Of a stretch of 64,000 nt of DNA, positions 25,657-34,329 are shown piece by piece. The stretch spans positions 1-64,000 of the forward strand of contig JAKFCU010000077.1 of assembly GCA_036676475.1 (NCBI GenBank), written 5' to 3'. Each line of letters begins with the position of its first letter. Within the stretch, counting starts at the first letter, position 1. The translations under genes were made by a program, and so were the position numbers. This stretch comes from LC029 sp036676475. Lineage in GTDB: Bacteria > Bacillota > Bacilli > Aneurinibacillales > RAOX-1. A model generated the notes under the pieces. That model was not told where the DNA came from, did no database searches, and worked only from the letters and a program-made list of their open reading frames with translations.

Positions 25657-26155
25657 GAGGTTGTGCTCCTTCCAATGGTCGATTTACTTTCTTCAATCGG
25701 GTCAAACCTACACCGAAAACCATTCCGATGGCTATCAAAATCATTAAGAACGCCATGGATTTCAATTTGATAAACATTGGGGGATGGTATCCTTCCACTT
25801 CAACTACCATTTTCTTTTCTGCGATCACAGAGTTTGTTGTTGGATGGATGAGGGAAAGCGTTACTTCATGTTCTGCCCCATCAAAAAACTGCATGGCAAA
25901 TTGGTAGGAGCCATCCGGAGAGAGGCTTTTCATAGACAAGATATCTGCCCCATCTTCTAATCGTACCGCATGAAAACGCACTTCAAATGGACCTTTTTCT
26001 TTCACTTCCAACTTTCCTGTCAAAGTGAACAGCTCCCCCACATGAGCATGATGGTCTGCATCACCCCCATTTAATCCGTGCGCAAATACAGTTGACGACA
26101 ACGCAAACATGAAAATGAGGGCGATAACAAGTGCAAAATTAAACCGCATATACAT
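25646..26155 (-). CDS. Exported His-rich membrane-anchored protein, putative cobalt uptake component
   Basis: A 169-residue protein with signal peptide (cleavage probably after VFAHG), a His/Asp-rich mature N-terminus (HGLNGGDADHHAHVGE) likely to bind metal, an Ig-like beta domain, and one C-terminal membrane helix (about 130-150). The plan resembles CbiN/NikN-like or YtkA/FixH-like accessory proteins, but no family is certain. It overlaps both neighbours in one operon with cbtB behind a cobalamin riboswitch, so a periplasm-side metal-capture role is inferred. Confidence 0.72.
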   Translation of the reverse strand: MYMRFNFALVIALIFMFALSSTVFAHGLNGGDADHHAHVGELFTLTGKLEVKEKGPFEVRFHAVRLEDGADILSMKSLSPDGSYQFAMQFFDGAEHEVTLSLIHPTTNSVIAEKKMVVEVEGYHPPMFIKLKSMAFLMILIAIGMVFGVGLTRLKKVNRPLEGAQPHVL

Positions 26156-26660
26156 TCTTCCTCCTTTTTGCTAATGCGAATCCGCTAACAACACCAAACA
26201 AAACGAGAGAAACCATGAAAATGATCGCATTTTTAACTTCATCTGGATTTTCATGGATGTTGATGACAAGATTATGAGTTCCAGCCAGGTTTCCTTTCTC
26301 GTCCATGACTTCCACTTTCATCTGATAGTTACCGCGAATGGGAAACATGTAATCAAATACTGCTTTCCCATTTGCCACAGCCAGGGTCGAATCAATTAAT
26401 TTTGTGCCTTCAACCAAAGGAAAATCCGTTGGCGAGAAAAACTTCCGCTCCGGGCTACTAAGAAAAACATGCGCAGAACCGTTTTGAATATCCGCAAACG
26501 TTAATTCTACCTTGGCGGTATCTATGTCAGGACGCGCTTCAACTCCCTGCTCATTTTTGACTTCTACTTTTACTTCTTCTTCCGCTAATACCGATGTAAT
26601 CTGCATCATCAATAGAAATGCAATTATGGCGAATCTCTTTTTGAAAATCCGTTTAATCAT
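26139..26660 (-). CDS. Exported membrane-anchored protein, first gene of the riboswitch operon
   Basis: A 173-residue protein with a signal peptide (ending near VLAEEE), an Ig-like/beta-sandwich domain of about 105 residues, and a C-terminal helix with a Lys/Arg-rich tail. No His cluster, unlike its downstream neighbour. GAGGAG precedes the ATG at 26660. Its stop overlaps the next gene by 17 nt. Architecture matches the downstream exported protein, so the two probably act as a pair at the outer face of the membrane. Specific function unknown. Confidence 0.72.
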   Translation of the reverse strand: MIKRIFKKRFAIIAFLLMMQITSVLAEEEVKVEVKNEQGVEARPDIDTAKVELTFADIQNGSAHVFLSSPERKFFSPTDFPLVEGTKLIDSTLAVANGKAVFDYMFPIRGNYQMKVEVMDEKGNLAGTHNLVINIHENPDEVKNAIIFMVSLVLFGVVSGFALAKRRKNVYAV

Positions 26661-26679
26661 TCTCCTCTTGTCTCCTTAT

Positions 26680-26719
26680 ACAAAAAATAAAAAGCACCTT
26701 CCACAAATGTAGAAAGTGC
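26680..26719 (-). terminator. Riboswitch-linked intrinsic terminator
   Basis: On the minus strand GCACTTTC and GGAAGGTGC pair around a short loop and are followed by TTTTTATTTTTT. It lies between the cobalamin aptamer and the first gene's start, so it is the likely expression platform: B12 binding favours termination. Confidence 0.82.
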
Positions 26720-26794
26720 AATAAACGCAAGAAAAAATCTCTTAGCCCTTTATTCACCTCCCTATCCTCGTAGGTTTACTCGTGAAGACAGAAA

Positions 26795-26972
26795 AAAGGC
26801 AGGTCTCCTGACTCATGGATCAACCGCACATAACTGAACGCATTCAGTTTGCGTAAACCTTCCCGTTGTACACAGTGATTTACGCGTGCTCTCCATTTAC
26901 AGTGGCGGGACCGTGACGGAATTGCACCGTTCTTCCCTATTAAGAAACGCTGAAGCGTTTCACCTTTTCTCG
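26795..26972 (-). promoter_or_regulatory. Cobalamin riboswitch
   Basis: The minus strand carries the conserved B12 elements in order: AAAAGGTGAAACGCTTCAGC region, GGGAAGAACGGTGCAATTCC, the B12 box in GTCCCGCCACTGTAAATGG, and the closing GAGTCAGGAGACCTGCC. A terminator and then the cbt-like operon follow. It should repress the operon when adenosylcobalamin is plentiful. Confidence 0.93.
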
Positions 26973-27120
26973 AATATATTCAATTAATAGACAACCTATG
27001 CCGATTATATCCGATATTGTGTTTGCTGTACATAGCCAAAACAGAAAGTCCAACGATCCGCCATAGGGTCTTCGCTGCTATTAGATTGAACCTGGATACC
27101 TCTCCCTTGGTCTAGAACAA

Positions 27121-27151
27121 CAAAAAAAAAGCAAAACCATGATGGTTTTGC
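27121..27151 (-). terminator. Terminator of fadE
   Basis: GCAAAACCAT (27131-27140) pairs with ATGGTTTTGC (27142-27151), followed on the minus strand by T9. The rest of 26973-27265 contains no supported gene; the riboswitch promoter must lie there. Confidence 0.9.
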
Positions 27152-27265
27152 CAAAATAAGACTTGTAAGTGTAATGAGGAAAATAATCACATGGTATATT
27201 ATAGCAATGATAGGCCAGTTGCACAATAACAGTTATTCTACTGGAGATCCAACCCTCAAAAATCA

Positions 27266-29050
27266 TTAGGATATATACTTATCCGCTTGAATCACTTGCT
27301 TGGCAATCTCCCTTTTGATAGAGATGACATTGGTGGGTTTAAAACGAACCAGCTTTTTTAATATAGATAGCTGGGTCATTAGAAGATCTCCTTCAGCCAT
27401 GGTAGATAGGGCCATCTTAGCAGCTAATTCCATTTTCCCAAAAGACTCTTGGACATACACAGTGGTCATATTGATTTTTTGCTTAGCCTTTTCTATGCCT
27501 ACAGACTGAATCGACTTCTTGGTTCTCAGTAAGGCACTTTCCATGGAAAAAAGGTGGATGATCATGTCAGCTAGAATCTCCAATATCTCCTGTTCCGTTT
27601 CCAATTTATGTTGATATTTCTTTACTGCTGTTCCGCTGACCATCAGGAAGATTTTTTTCGCAGCTTCTAACATAGCCGTTTCTTGAGAAAGGGGCTCCTT
27701 TTCATCTAACAAAGGCGGAAGATAAATAATTAACTCTTGTTGCAGGCTTTGCGCAGCTGACAAGAGTGGGAATTCCCCTTTCATTGCTTTGCGTATAAGA
27801 GTAGCCGGAATCAATAGTCGATTAATTTCATTAGTGCCTTCAAAAATTCGATTGATCCGGGAATCCCGATAAATTCTCTCGATTATATAATCCTGGGTAT
27901 ATCCATATCCGCCATGGATTTGCACTCCTTCATCCGCTACAAAATCCAGACATTCAGACCCAAACACTTTGTTGATGGAACACTCTAACGCATATTCTTC
28001 CAATGCTCGCACAATTTCCTGGTCAACTCCAGCTTGAGTGAAATCGATATTCTTTTTGGCTTCATCCAATAGTCCTCCTGTGCGATAGACCATACTCTCT
28101 GCCACATAGGTGCGAATTGCCATATCCGCGAGTTTTTTCTGAATCAGGGGAAATTCAATCAACGCTTTGTTAAACTGCTTCCGCTCCTTCGCGTAATTGA
28201 GAGAAAGCTCAATAGCCCACTTTGAAGAACCCACACATCCAGCAGCCAGCTTATAGCGGCCCATATTTAAAATATTAAATGCGATGACATGACCTTTGCC
28301 GATTTCGCCTAGCAGATTTTCAACGGGAACCTTAACATCTTCTAGGAATAAAGAGCGAGTCGACGACCCTTTAATCCCCATCTTCTTCTCTTCTGGACCG
28401 GTTGTCACTCCCGGGAACTCCTTTTCAACGATAAATGCAGAAAATTTTTCCCCATCAATCTTTGCATAAACGATGAAGAGATCAGCAAATCCTGCATTCG
28501 TAATAAATTGCTTGGTACCATTCAACACATAGCTACGGCCATCTTCTGTCAAGTTGGCGGTCGTTTTAGCCCCAAGTGCGTCAGAACCTGATGAAGGCTC
28601 CGTGAGACAGTAGGCAGCTAACTTCACTCCACTGGCTAGGCCGGGAAGATATTTATTCTTCTGTAGCTCCGTACCGAACAGAACAATGGGTAACGTCCCA
28701 ATACCGACGTGCGCACCTAGACTTAGTGCAAAAGAGGATCCGCGAACCATATTCTCCGTAATTAAAGTAGCACTAATCTTATTCAGATCACTACCACCGT
28801 AAGCTTCTTGCACCTCTGCACCCAAGATCCCAATGTCCCCCGCTTTTTTAAGGAGCTGAACGATGAGTTTTACATTCTGCTTTTCAATTTCTTCATCATG
28901 CGGCTGAACCTCGCCCTCGATAAATTCAGCTGTCATCGTCGCAATCATCCGCTGTTCCTCATTGACATCTTCCGGAGTGAAAATAGATTCAGGCTTGGTT
29001 TCCTCTAATAGAAAACTACCGCCTTTAATAATACCGTCTTTGATACTCAT
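27266..29050 (-). CDS. fadE: Acyl-CoA dehydrogenase
   Basis: A 594-residue acyl-CoA dehydrogenase of the long Bacillus FadE/YusJ type. FAD and substrate motifs are visible: YCLTEPSSGSDA (about residue 150), GTKQFITNAG, and GGYGYTQDYIIERIYRDSR with the catalytic-region pattern and FEGTNEINRLLI. The extra C-terminal domain of about 170 residues fits VLCAD-like members. It oxidises fatty acyl-CoA to enoyl-CoA. The start at 29050 has GGAGG 10 nt upstream; the longer frame to 29089 contains that site. It stands alone here, without the usual fadNA partners. Confidence 0.93.
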   Translation of the reverse strand: MSIKDGIIKGGSFLLEETKPESIFTPEDVNEEQRMIATMTAEFIEGEVQPHDEEIEKQNVKLIVQLLKKAGDIGILGAEVQEAYGGSDLNKISATLITENMVRGSSFALSLGAHVGIGTLPIVLFGTELQKNKYLPGLASGVKLAAYCLTEPSSGSDALGAKTTANLTEDGRSYVLNGTKQFITNAGFADLFIVYAKIDGEKFSAFIVEKEFPGVTTGPEEKKMGIKGSSTRSLFLEDVKVPVENLLGEIGKGHVIAFNILNMGRYKLAAGCVGSSKWAIELSLNYAKERKQFNKALIEFPLIQKKLADMAIRTYVAESMVYRTGGLLDEAKKNIDFTQAGVDQEIVRALEEYALECSINKVFGSECLDFVADEGVQIHGGYGYTQDYIIERIYRDSRINRIFEGTNEINRLLIPATLIRKAMKGEFPLLSAAQSLQQELIIYLPPLLDEKEPLSQETAMLEAAKKIFLMVSGTAVKKYQHKLETEQEILEILADMIIHLFSMESALLRTKKSIQSVGIEKAKQKINMTTVYVQESFGKMELAAKMALSTMAEGDLLMTQLSILKKLVRFKPTNVISIKREIAKQVIQADKYIS

Positions 29051-29259
29051 TCTTTTTTCGCCTCCTAAAAAAATAGTTTCTTTATACATATATAGTCCAT
29101 ATTTTTTATATTATTAGATTATTTAAAAATAACTTTAAATGGAGATTCCCGATCAAGATAAAATGGAGAGTAAGAGTTGCAATTGTGGGGAATAATGAGA
29201 AAAAGCGGAAAATAAATGGATGATAATTTGCTCCGACTTGATAGCTCACATGAGGATGA

Positions 29260-29421
29260 TTGAATTTGGAAAAGCATTTCGAGAAATGGATAATGGACCA
29301 TCAGCTTCTACGTATTCAACTGACTAGGAACGGTAAGAAACGAATCATGGCTGTTCGATTGCTTTTCTTTCAAGAGGAAAGACAACTCATGCTGTTTTAT
29401 GAACAGAAGAAAAATGACTAA
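29260..29421 (+). CDS. Possible small basic protein of 53 residues
   Basis: A TTG at 29260 follows GAGG by about 5 nt (a second TTG at 29266 is 10 nt away) and opens a frame to TAA 29421. The product is strongly basic with Lys/Arg/Gln and a short hydrophobic middle. Local codon use looks coding. It lies alone in the gap between fadE and the pseudogene stretch and could be a gene relic. Family not recognised. Confidence 0.35.
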   Translation: MNLEKHFEKWIMDHQLLRIQLTRNGKKRIMAVRLLFFQEERQLMLFYEQKKND

Positions 29422-29535
29422 TTGAAAAATCGCCGTACCCCATTGGATTTATACCATAGTTCATCCCTCCTTATCATTTACTATAAATTATGCAAGATTT
29501 AAAAAAATAAAGGGAAATCCTCTTTTGGACCTCCC

Positions 29536-29965
29536 TTACGCCTTCAAAGTTAACTGGTTTTTACGATAGAGTTCTTCTACAAAAGCACGTGTTTTCTCGA
29601 AAGCTTCCTCGGGAGTATTCACCACTTCAGCCAAACAAGCCTCATCTGGGTATTGATCGTCAACCTCCGGGATCTTGATTCGATCGCCATAGCTGTTGAT
29701 GGCTCCATGCTCGCGCATGTGATCTACACATCGAAAAAGAGGTTCCCAATACTCTGAATGGACAAAAATGGCTTTGGTACGATGTCTTCGAAGATGATTG
29801 GTTTGGATTTTCGAAAGGGTTTCGTAAACTTCCTATGCAGTCCCAAACCCACCCGGCCAAAATAGGATGACATGGGAATAATTGATCAGAACCCCTTCTC
29901 GAATCGAAAAATTATTCATTCGCAATCGCTGATTGGAATGCACCGAATCATCCCTTAATATTTCA
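29536..29965 (-). pseudogene. LOG/TIGR00730-type (PGGxGTxxE) protein remnant with a nonsense codon
   Basis: One minus-strand frame reads RMNNFSIREGVLINYSHV, then PGGFGTA, then TAG (29833-29835), then EVYETLSKIQTNHL and on to a normal-looking C-terminus. PGGxGTxxE is the active-site motif of LOG/YvdD-like cytokinin-riboside phosphoribohydrolases and relatives. A single base change would restore the frame across the stop. The N-terminal third is also missing: the frame is closed by TAA near 29968. So it is a truncated, interrupted gene. Confidence 0.7.
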
Positions 29966-30031
29966 CATTAGTACGTTTTCCATTACAAAAAGATATTCCA
30001 TCGCCTTAATTACTGTAGGATGCACGTCGCT

Positions 30032-30231
30032 TTATTCAGCGATCGCAATGTCGTTTCGTTCAGACCACTTCTGACTAACTAATCCCTCAATTGTCCTATC
30101 TCTATACTCATACCAATCTTGATCGACACCATGTTCTATAACACGTCTTTAAATCTCCGAAAAGCTACTCTTCCTCGAATTGCATTGTACAATTTATCTT
30201 GAATCTCTTCGTCCTGTCTGGTTCCTTTGCG
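30032..30231 (-). pseudogene. UPF0158-family protein remnant (frameshift)
   Basis: One frame gives LYNAIRGRVAFRRFKDVL and then a stop; the next frame continues IEHGVDQDWYEYRDRTIEG and SQKWSERNDIAIAE to TAA at 30032. Together they match the C-terminal half of UPF0158 proteins (AIxGxGAFRRFKDxL...WYxFRD...W...N). The N-terminal part is absent. With the neighbouring LOG-type relic it marks a decaying stretch between fadE and bioB. Confidence 0.6.
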
Positions 30232-30255
30232 GTGGCCTATGGAATATCAAATCTT

Positions 30256-30280
30256 AAGGGATAGCGCGGAGCTATCCCTT
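30256..30280 (-). terminator. Terminator of bioB
   Basis: AAGGGATAGC pairs with GCTATCCCTT 8 nt beyond the bioB stop. The following T-run is weak (TTAAGATTT). Confidence 0.65.
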
Positions 30281-30287
30281 CTGTTTC

Positions 30288-31268
30288 CTATAATGCACAT
30301 TCTTCAATTTCAAAACCAAGATCTTCAATCATCGACCAATCGGCTGTAGGCTCTTGCCCCATGGTGGTTAGGTAATCTCCAACAAAAATCGAGTTGGCTG
30401 CATATAAGCCCATCGTTTGCAGCGACCTTAAATTGACTTCGCGCCCGCCGGCAATGCGAATCTCTTTATTGGGATTAACAAAACGCATCATCGCCAGCAA
30501 CTTGAGACATTTTCGCGGATTCAATTCTCTATGGCCTTCCAATGGTGTCCCCTCAATCGAATTTAAAAAGTTACAAGGAATGGAGTCTGCATCTAGGCTC
30601 CTCAGATTCATAGCGATTTGGACTGCCTCATCGTCACTTTCCCCCATTCCAAAAATCACACCCGAGCATGGGGATATTCCCGCTTTTTTGGCCTCTTCAA
30701 CGGTTTCGATTCGGTCTTCATATGTATGGGTAGAACAAATGTTTTCGTAATTTGCTTCACTGGTGTTTACATTATGATTATATCGGTGAACTCCAGCTTC
30801 CACGAGCTTTTGCGCGTGTTCTTCATTCAAGAATCCCAGGCAACAACAGATTTTCAAATCAGTTTGCGAACGAATTTCTTTGACTGCTTCCACCACATGA
30901 TCCACTTCCTTGTCTGTCGGACGTCTACCGGAAGCGACAATACAATAAGTACCGGCTTTTCGACGGATAGCTTCATGGGCACCTTCAAGGATACTTTCCT
31001 TGGTTAACCAGGCGTACTTTTCAATAGGGGCTTCGGAAACAAGAGATTGTGAGCAATACCCACAATCTTCAGGGCATAGACCAGATTTGGCATTTACAAG
31101 CATGTTCAGTTTGACTTTTTTACCGAAATATTCCCTTCGAATGATAAATGCGGCTTGCATGATCTCTAGCAAATCTTCATCATCTGCTTGTACAATAGAC
31201 AGCGCTTCTTGATTTGTCACCTTATGTCCATCAAGTACCTTCCATGCAAGCGATTTCCAACTAGTCAT
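30288..31268 (-). CDS. bioB: Biotin synthase
   Basis: A 326-residue radical-SAM enzyme. The SAM [4Fe-4S] motif is CPEDCGYC (Cys-x3-Cys-x2-Cys, about residues 65-72); the second cluster ligands lie in KICCCLGFL, YNHNVNT and the later RIAGGREVNLR. It inserts sulfur into dethiobiotin. GGAGG lies 8 nt before the ATG at 31268. No other bio gene is in the window, so this is an isolated bioB, with its own BirA-type operator just upstream. Confidence 0.96.
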   Translation of the reverse strand: MTSWKSLAWKVLDGHKVTNQEALSIVQADDEDLLEIMQAAFIIRREYFGKKVKLNMLVNAKSGLCPEDCGYCSQSLVSEAPIEKYAWLTKESILEGAHEAIRRKAGTYCIVASGRRPTDKEVDHVVEAVKEIRSQTDLKICCCLGFLNEEHAQKLVEAGVHRYNHNVNTSEANYENICSTHTYEDRIETVEEAKKAGISPCSGVIFGMGESDDEAVQIAMNLRSLDADSIPCNFLNSIEGTPLEGHRELNPRKCLKLLAMMRFVNPNKEIRIAGGREVNLRSLQTMGLYAANSIFVGDYLTTMGQEPTADWSMIEDLGFEIEECAL

Positions 31269-31289
31269 CAGCTATTCCTCCTCGTTTTA

Positions 31290-31321
31290 TTGTTAACTAA
31301 AATATTAGTAATGGTTAACAT
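31290..31321 (-). promoter_or_regulatory. BirA operator over the bioB promoter
   Basis: TTGTTAACT-N14-GGTTAACAT is an almost perfect inverted repeat of the BirA operator type (TTGTTAAC...GTTAACAA). On the minus strand a -10 TAATAT lies in the spacer and TTGGGT lies 16 nt upstream of it, so bound BirA-biotinyl-AMP would block transcription. Confidence 0.85.
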
Positions 31322-31465
31322 ATACCCAAACATAACATACTCCCTTGATTTGTTCAATTCTAAATTTTCTTATTGACAATGTATCGATCCGGTTTGTAAA
31401 CTAACATTCGATATCAAGTTGAAATCAGGGGTCCAGCATAAAAGGGGTGCTCTGAATAATAATAG

Positions 31466-31502
31466 GAAAAACCGAAAGCCCCCTTTAGGGGACTTTCGGT
31501 TT
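31466..31502 (-). terminator. Terminator downstream of ung
   Basis: AACCGAAAG...CCCC / GGGG...CTTTCGGTT forms a strong hairpin followed by T5 on the minus strand. It is 160 nt after ung. The stretch 31503-31660 contains an open frame without a start; no gene is supported there. Confidence 0.75.
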
Positions 31503-31660
31503 CTGCTGTTTTCTCCATCTTTGCTGAATGTGAGTTACCCATGGCGTTTGCGCTGATGATAAAACCACTTAACAAGACAGACAAGATTTGTTTCAGATCT
31601 GAGAATACCGTTCTGAATTGACCTAAACGCTTGCTAGCAAGATCCCCTTTTGTTGAGCTT

Positions 31661-32371
31661 TTATTCCTGCACCTTCATTTCACTTTTACGATTTAGCTTG
31701 CAATCAGGTATTTGCCAATCAATCTCAGAAAGTCCCATATTTTTTAACAACTGGTTCGTGCGGAAAAATGGACGGCTGCCAAAGAATCCACGATGAGCAG
31801 AAAACGGACTAGGATGAGGAGATTGAATAATTACATGTTGGGAAGAAGTAATCCATTCTTGTTTCTCCTGAGCATGCTTGCCCCATAGCAGAAATACAAT
31901 GGGTTCCTCTCTCTCATTTAAAACACGTATGACTTGATCGGTAAACCTTTCCCAGCCTTTCCCTTTATGGGAGTTAGGCTGCCCATCTCTTACGGTAAGA
32001 ACGGTATTTAAGAGAAGAACCCCTTGCTCTGCCCATTTTTGCAACGAACCATGATTAGGAACCGGATGTCCAAGGTCATGTTCCAACTCTTTAAAAATAT
32101 TTTTTAAAGAAGGAGGCTGAGGTACTCCGGGTTTCACGGAAAAACTTAAGCCATGCGCTTGACCAGATCCATGATAGGGATCTTGGCCTAAGATAACCAC
32201 TTTTGTTTCACTATAGGATGTAAAATGCAGAGCATTGAAAATATCGCTTTTGTCCGGATAAATTCGCTGGGTATTATATTCCTCCACAAGAAATTGTCTC
32301 AATTGCAAAAAATAGGGCTTCGTAAATTCATCACCTAGCCAGTCTAACCAATCATTTTGTAAGATTGTCAT
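31661..32371 (-). CDS. ung: Uracil-DNA glycosylase, family 1
   Basis: A 236-residue UDG. Catalytic-site motifs are complete: GQDPYHGSGQAHGLSF (water-activating Asp) and HPSPFSAHRGFFGSRPF (catalytic His loop), plus LLNTVLTV. It removes uracil from DNA. The start at 32371 (MTILQNDW) is preferred: AAAGGTG lies 8 nt ahead and the sequence aligns with family N-termini, whereas the longer frame to 32449 adds 26 atypical residues. It is followed by a 290-nt gap with a terminator. Confidence 0.95.
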   Translation of the reverse strand: MTILQNDWLDWLGDEFTKPYFLQLRQFLVEEYNTQRIYPDKSDIFNALHFTSYSETKVVILGQDPYHGSGQAHGLSFSVKPGVPQPPSLKNIFKELEHDLGHPVPNHGSLQKWAEQGVLLLNTVLTVRDGQPNSHKGKGWERFTDQVIRVLNEREEPIVFLLWGKHAQEKQEWITSSQHVIIQSPHPSPFSAHRGFFGSRPFFRTNQLLKNMGLSEIDWQIPDCKLNRKSEMKVQE

Positions 32372-32460
32372 TTGGATAACACCTTTTATATTTGATAGCT
32401 TCTTATTCACTAGTTTATCTACTCTTTTATTTTGTTGAAACCTTTTCACTTCTGGTCAAT

Positions 32461-32484
32461 AAAACCCACTCTGTTAGTGAGTGG
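32461..32484 (-). terminator. Terminator of deoD
   Basis: CCACTC pairs with GAGTGG 17 nt after the deoD stop, with TTTT on the minus strand. Confidence 0.7.
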
Positions 32485-32500
32485 ATTCTACCATCTACTA

Positions 32501-33208
32501 TTAAATCCTAATAGCTGCATCTAGGGCCACTTCTATCATTTGACTAAAGGTCGTTTGCCTTTCTTCTGCCGTTGTTTCCTCTCCAGTTAAAAGATGATCG
32601 CTGACGGTCAGAATGGATAATGCTTTTCTATTAAACTTGGCGGCCAAGGTATAAAGAGCCGATGTCTCCATTTCCACGGCCAATGTCTGATATTGCGCTA
32701 AACGCTTGCTTATTTCTTTATCTTCATTATAGAAGGTATCACTTGTAAAAACGCTTCCGACGTGAATCTTCATCCCTCTTTCAATTGCCGTATCATAGGC
32801 TTTTTTAACTAAATCAAAACTTGCTGTAGGTGCAAAATCAAGTCCTTTAAAACGAATCCGGTTTGCAGCTGAATCAGTTGAAGCGCTCATGGCAATAATG
32901 ACATCGCGGACACGAACGTCCTTTTGGAGTGCTCCGCAGGTGCCCACTCGAATCAACTGCTTTACTCCATAGCTCTCCATTAATTCATGAATATAGATGG
33001 ATATGGAAGGAACCCCCATACCCGTGCCCTGAACCGAAATCGAATGACCCTTATACGTCCCTGTAAAACCCAGCATCCCCCGAACTTCATTGTAGCACTT
33101 TGCGTTTTCTAAAAAGTTCTCTGCTATGTATCTAGCACGAAGAGGATCTCCAGGCAACAAAATGGTTTCCCCGATTTCGCCTTCTTTTGCTCCAATATGT
33201 ATACTCAT
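32501..33208 (-). CDS. deoD: Purine-nucleoside phosphorylase, DeoD type
   Basis: A 235-residue hexameric-type PNP. Family marks: N-terminal HIGAKEGEIGETILLPGDPLRA, GMGVPSISIYIHEL and the VEMETSALYTLAAKF nucleoside-binding segment near residue 180. It cleaves purine nucleosides with phosphate to base and ribose-1-phosphate. The ATG at 33208 is 7 nt after AAGGGATGG. Single-gene unit between two terminators. Confidence 0.95.
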   Translation of the reverse strand: MSIHIGAKEGEIGETILLPGDPLRARYIAENFLENAKCYNEVRGMLGFTGTYKGHSISVQGTGMGVPSISIYIHELMESYGVKQLIRVGTCGALQKDVRVRDVIIAMSASTDSAANRIRFKGLDFAPTASFDLVKKAYDTAIERGMKIHVGSVFTSDTFYNEDKEISKRLAQYQTLAVEMETSALYTLAAKFNRKALSILTVSDHLLTGEETTAEERQTTFSQMIEVALDAAIRI

Positions 33209-33240
33209 AGTAGAACCATCCCTTCAAGGAATATAATACG

Positions 33241-33272
33241 TAAAAGTCGGGTGAATCCTTTATCACCCGACT
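33241..33272 (-). terminator. Terminator of the small zinc-finger gene
   Basis: AGTCGGGTGA (33245-33254) pairs with TCACCCGACT (33263-33272), followed by TTTT on the minus strand, 14 nt after the gene stop. Confidence 0.75.
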
Positions 33273-33286
33273 AATTATAGGATAAA

Positions 33287-33424
33287 TTATCCTTTTATGG
33301 AATGCAACCAGTTTGAATAACATTCATCACATAATAATTCATCCATCTCTTTGTTCGACCTATAATAAGTGACCGAGTGGATGCTTTCCGTTTCATGCTC
33401 ACAGTGATGGCATTGATAAGACAT
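33287..33424 (-). CDS. Small zinc-ribbon-like protein, 45 residues
   Basis: Starts at ATG 33424, 8 nt after GGAGG; longer frames upstream have no ribosome site and overlap the amidase gene's start region on the other strand. It holds two Cys-x2-Cys pairs, CHHC near the N-terminus and CDEC near residue 34, a likely structural zinc site. Divergent from the amidase gene. One of five short Cys-x2-Cys or Cys-rich proteins in the window. Function unknown. Confidence 0.7.
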   Translation of the reverse strand: MSYQCHHCEHETESIHSVTYYRSNKEMDELLCDECYSNWLHSIKG

Positions 33425-33587
33425 TTCAGATTCCTCCTTGATGATGGTACTCTTTCCCTGAATAGCTTTTCCCGTTCTGTTTGATCCTCTACCAGGAAAA
33501 TGTTTCCATGCAGCAGGAGTAGTTAAATGCCGTTCCGTGAACGAATTCATATGAATAATAATATAACAGGAAACGGGGGTGTTGATG

Positions 33588-34301
33588 ATGTCCATAGTTG
33601 TCATTGATCCAGGACATGGAGGAAAAGATCCTGGGGCGCAGGGGAATGGTTTAGTCGAAAAACAATTAACTTTACAATTCGGGTTGAAGCTTCGTGATTG
33701 GCTTCGTCAACATTATCAAGTGGATGTCAGAATGACGAGAGAAACAGACACCTTTCTTAGTCTCAGTGACCGAGCCCAATTTGCGAATCGGCTAAATGCA
33801 ACTTACTTTATCTCTCTTCATCACAATGCCGCAGGTGGTGAAGGATTTGAAAGCTATGTCTATCTCGGTATGCAAGAAAACCAATCAGGTACCTATCAGC
33901 GAATCATTCACGACGAAGTCATGCAATATTTGAGTACATTAGGTGTAAAAGATCGTGGTAAAAAGGATGCAAATTTTGCAGTCCTTCGGGAAACCAAAAT
34001 GCCCGCACTTCTTCTGGAAAATTTGTTTGTCGATCATGAACATGATGCCAATCTACTGAAAAATCCAGCGGTCATTGATGAATGGACTAAAAGTATCGCA
34101 AAGGGAATGGCGAAGGCATTGAACCTAAAAGAGTTATCCCCTGTTCAAGTACCCGATTGGAAAAAAGAAGCGGTGGATTGGATGTTTAACGAAGGGCTCC
34201 TAACAAACAACGAATGGAAGAAGACTTTAGAAAATCCTCTTCCATTATGGGCAGAAGCCATTATACTCCGTCGATTATATGAAAAGCTAAATAGAAAATA
34301 A
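33588..34301 (+). CDS. N-acetylmuramoyl-L-alanine amidase (Amidase_3)
   Basis: A 237-residue protein. The amidase-3 zinc ligands are visible: DPGHGGKDPGA (His), the Glu in GLVEKQLTL, and SLHHNA (His), with the catalytic Glu in LLLENLFVDH. It cleaves the amide between N-acetylmuramic acid and L-Ala in peptidoglycan. No signal peptide is present, and the C-terminal 60 residues form a helical extension resembling the end of Bacillus phage-type or CwlD-like amidases. Start ATG 33588 is 8 nt after GGGGG; nearby GTG/ATG codons at 33579 and 33585 are alternatives. It could act after cell lysis or in the mother cell during sporulation. Confidence 0.88.
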   Translation: MSIVVIDPGHGGKDPGAQGNGLVEKQLTLQFGLKLRDWLRQHYQVDVRMTRETDTFLSLSDRAQFANRLNATYFISLHHNAAGGEGFESYVYLGMQENQSGTYQRIIHDEVMQYLSTLGVKDRGKKDANFAVLRETKMPALLLENLFVDHEHDANLLKNPAVIDEWTKSIAKGMAKALNLKELSPVQVPDWKKEAVDWMFNEGLLTNNEWKKTLENPLPLWAEAIILRRLYEKLNRK

Positions 34302-34326
34302 GCTGCTTGGAAAGCAGCTTATTTTT
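34300..34326. terminator. Bidirectional terminator
   Basis: AAGCTGCTT-GGA-AAGCAGCTT followed by ATTTTTT on the plus strand; the left flank is A-rich. It serves the converging amidase and pspA genes. Confidence 0.88.
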
Positions 34327-34329
34327 TCT

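Noticed and set aside
31503..31660. Open minus-strand frame after ung with a signal-peptide-like stretch
   Set aside because: No start codon or ribosome site; it is open only because of composition.
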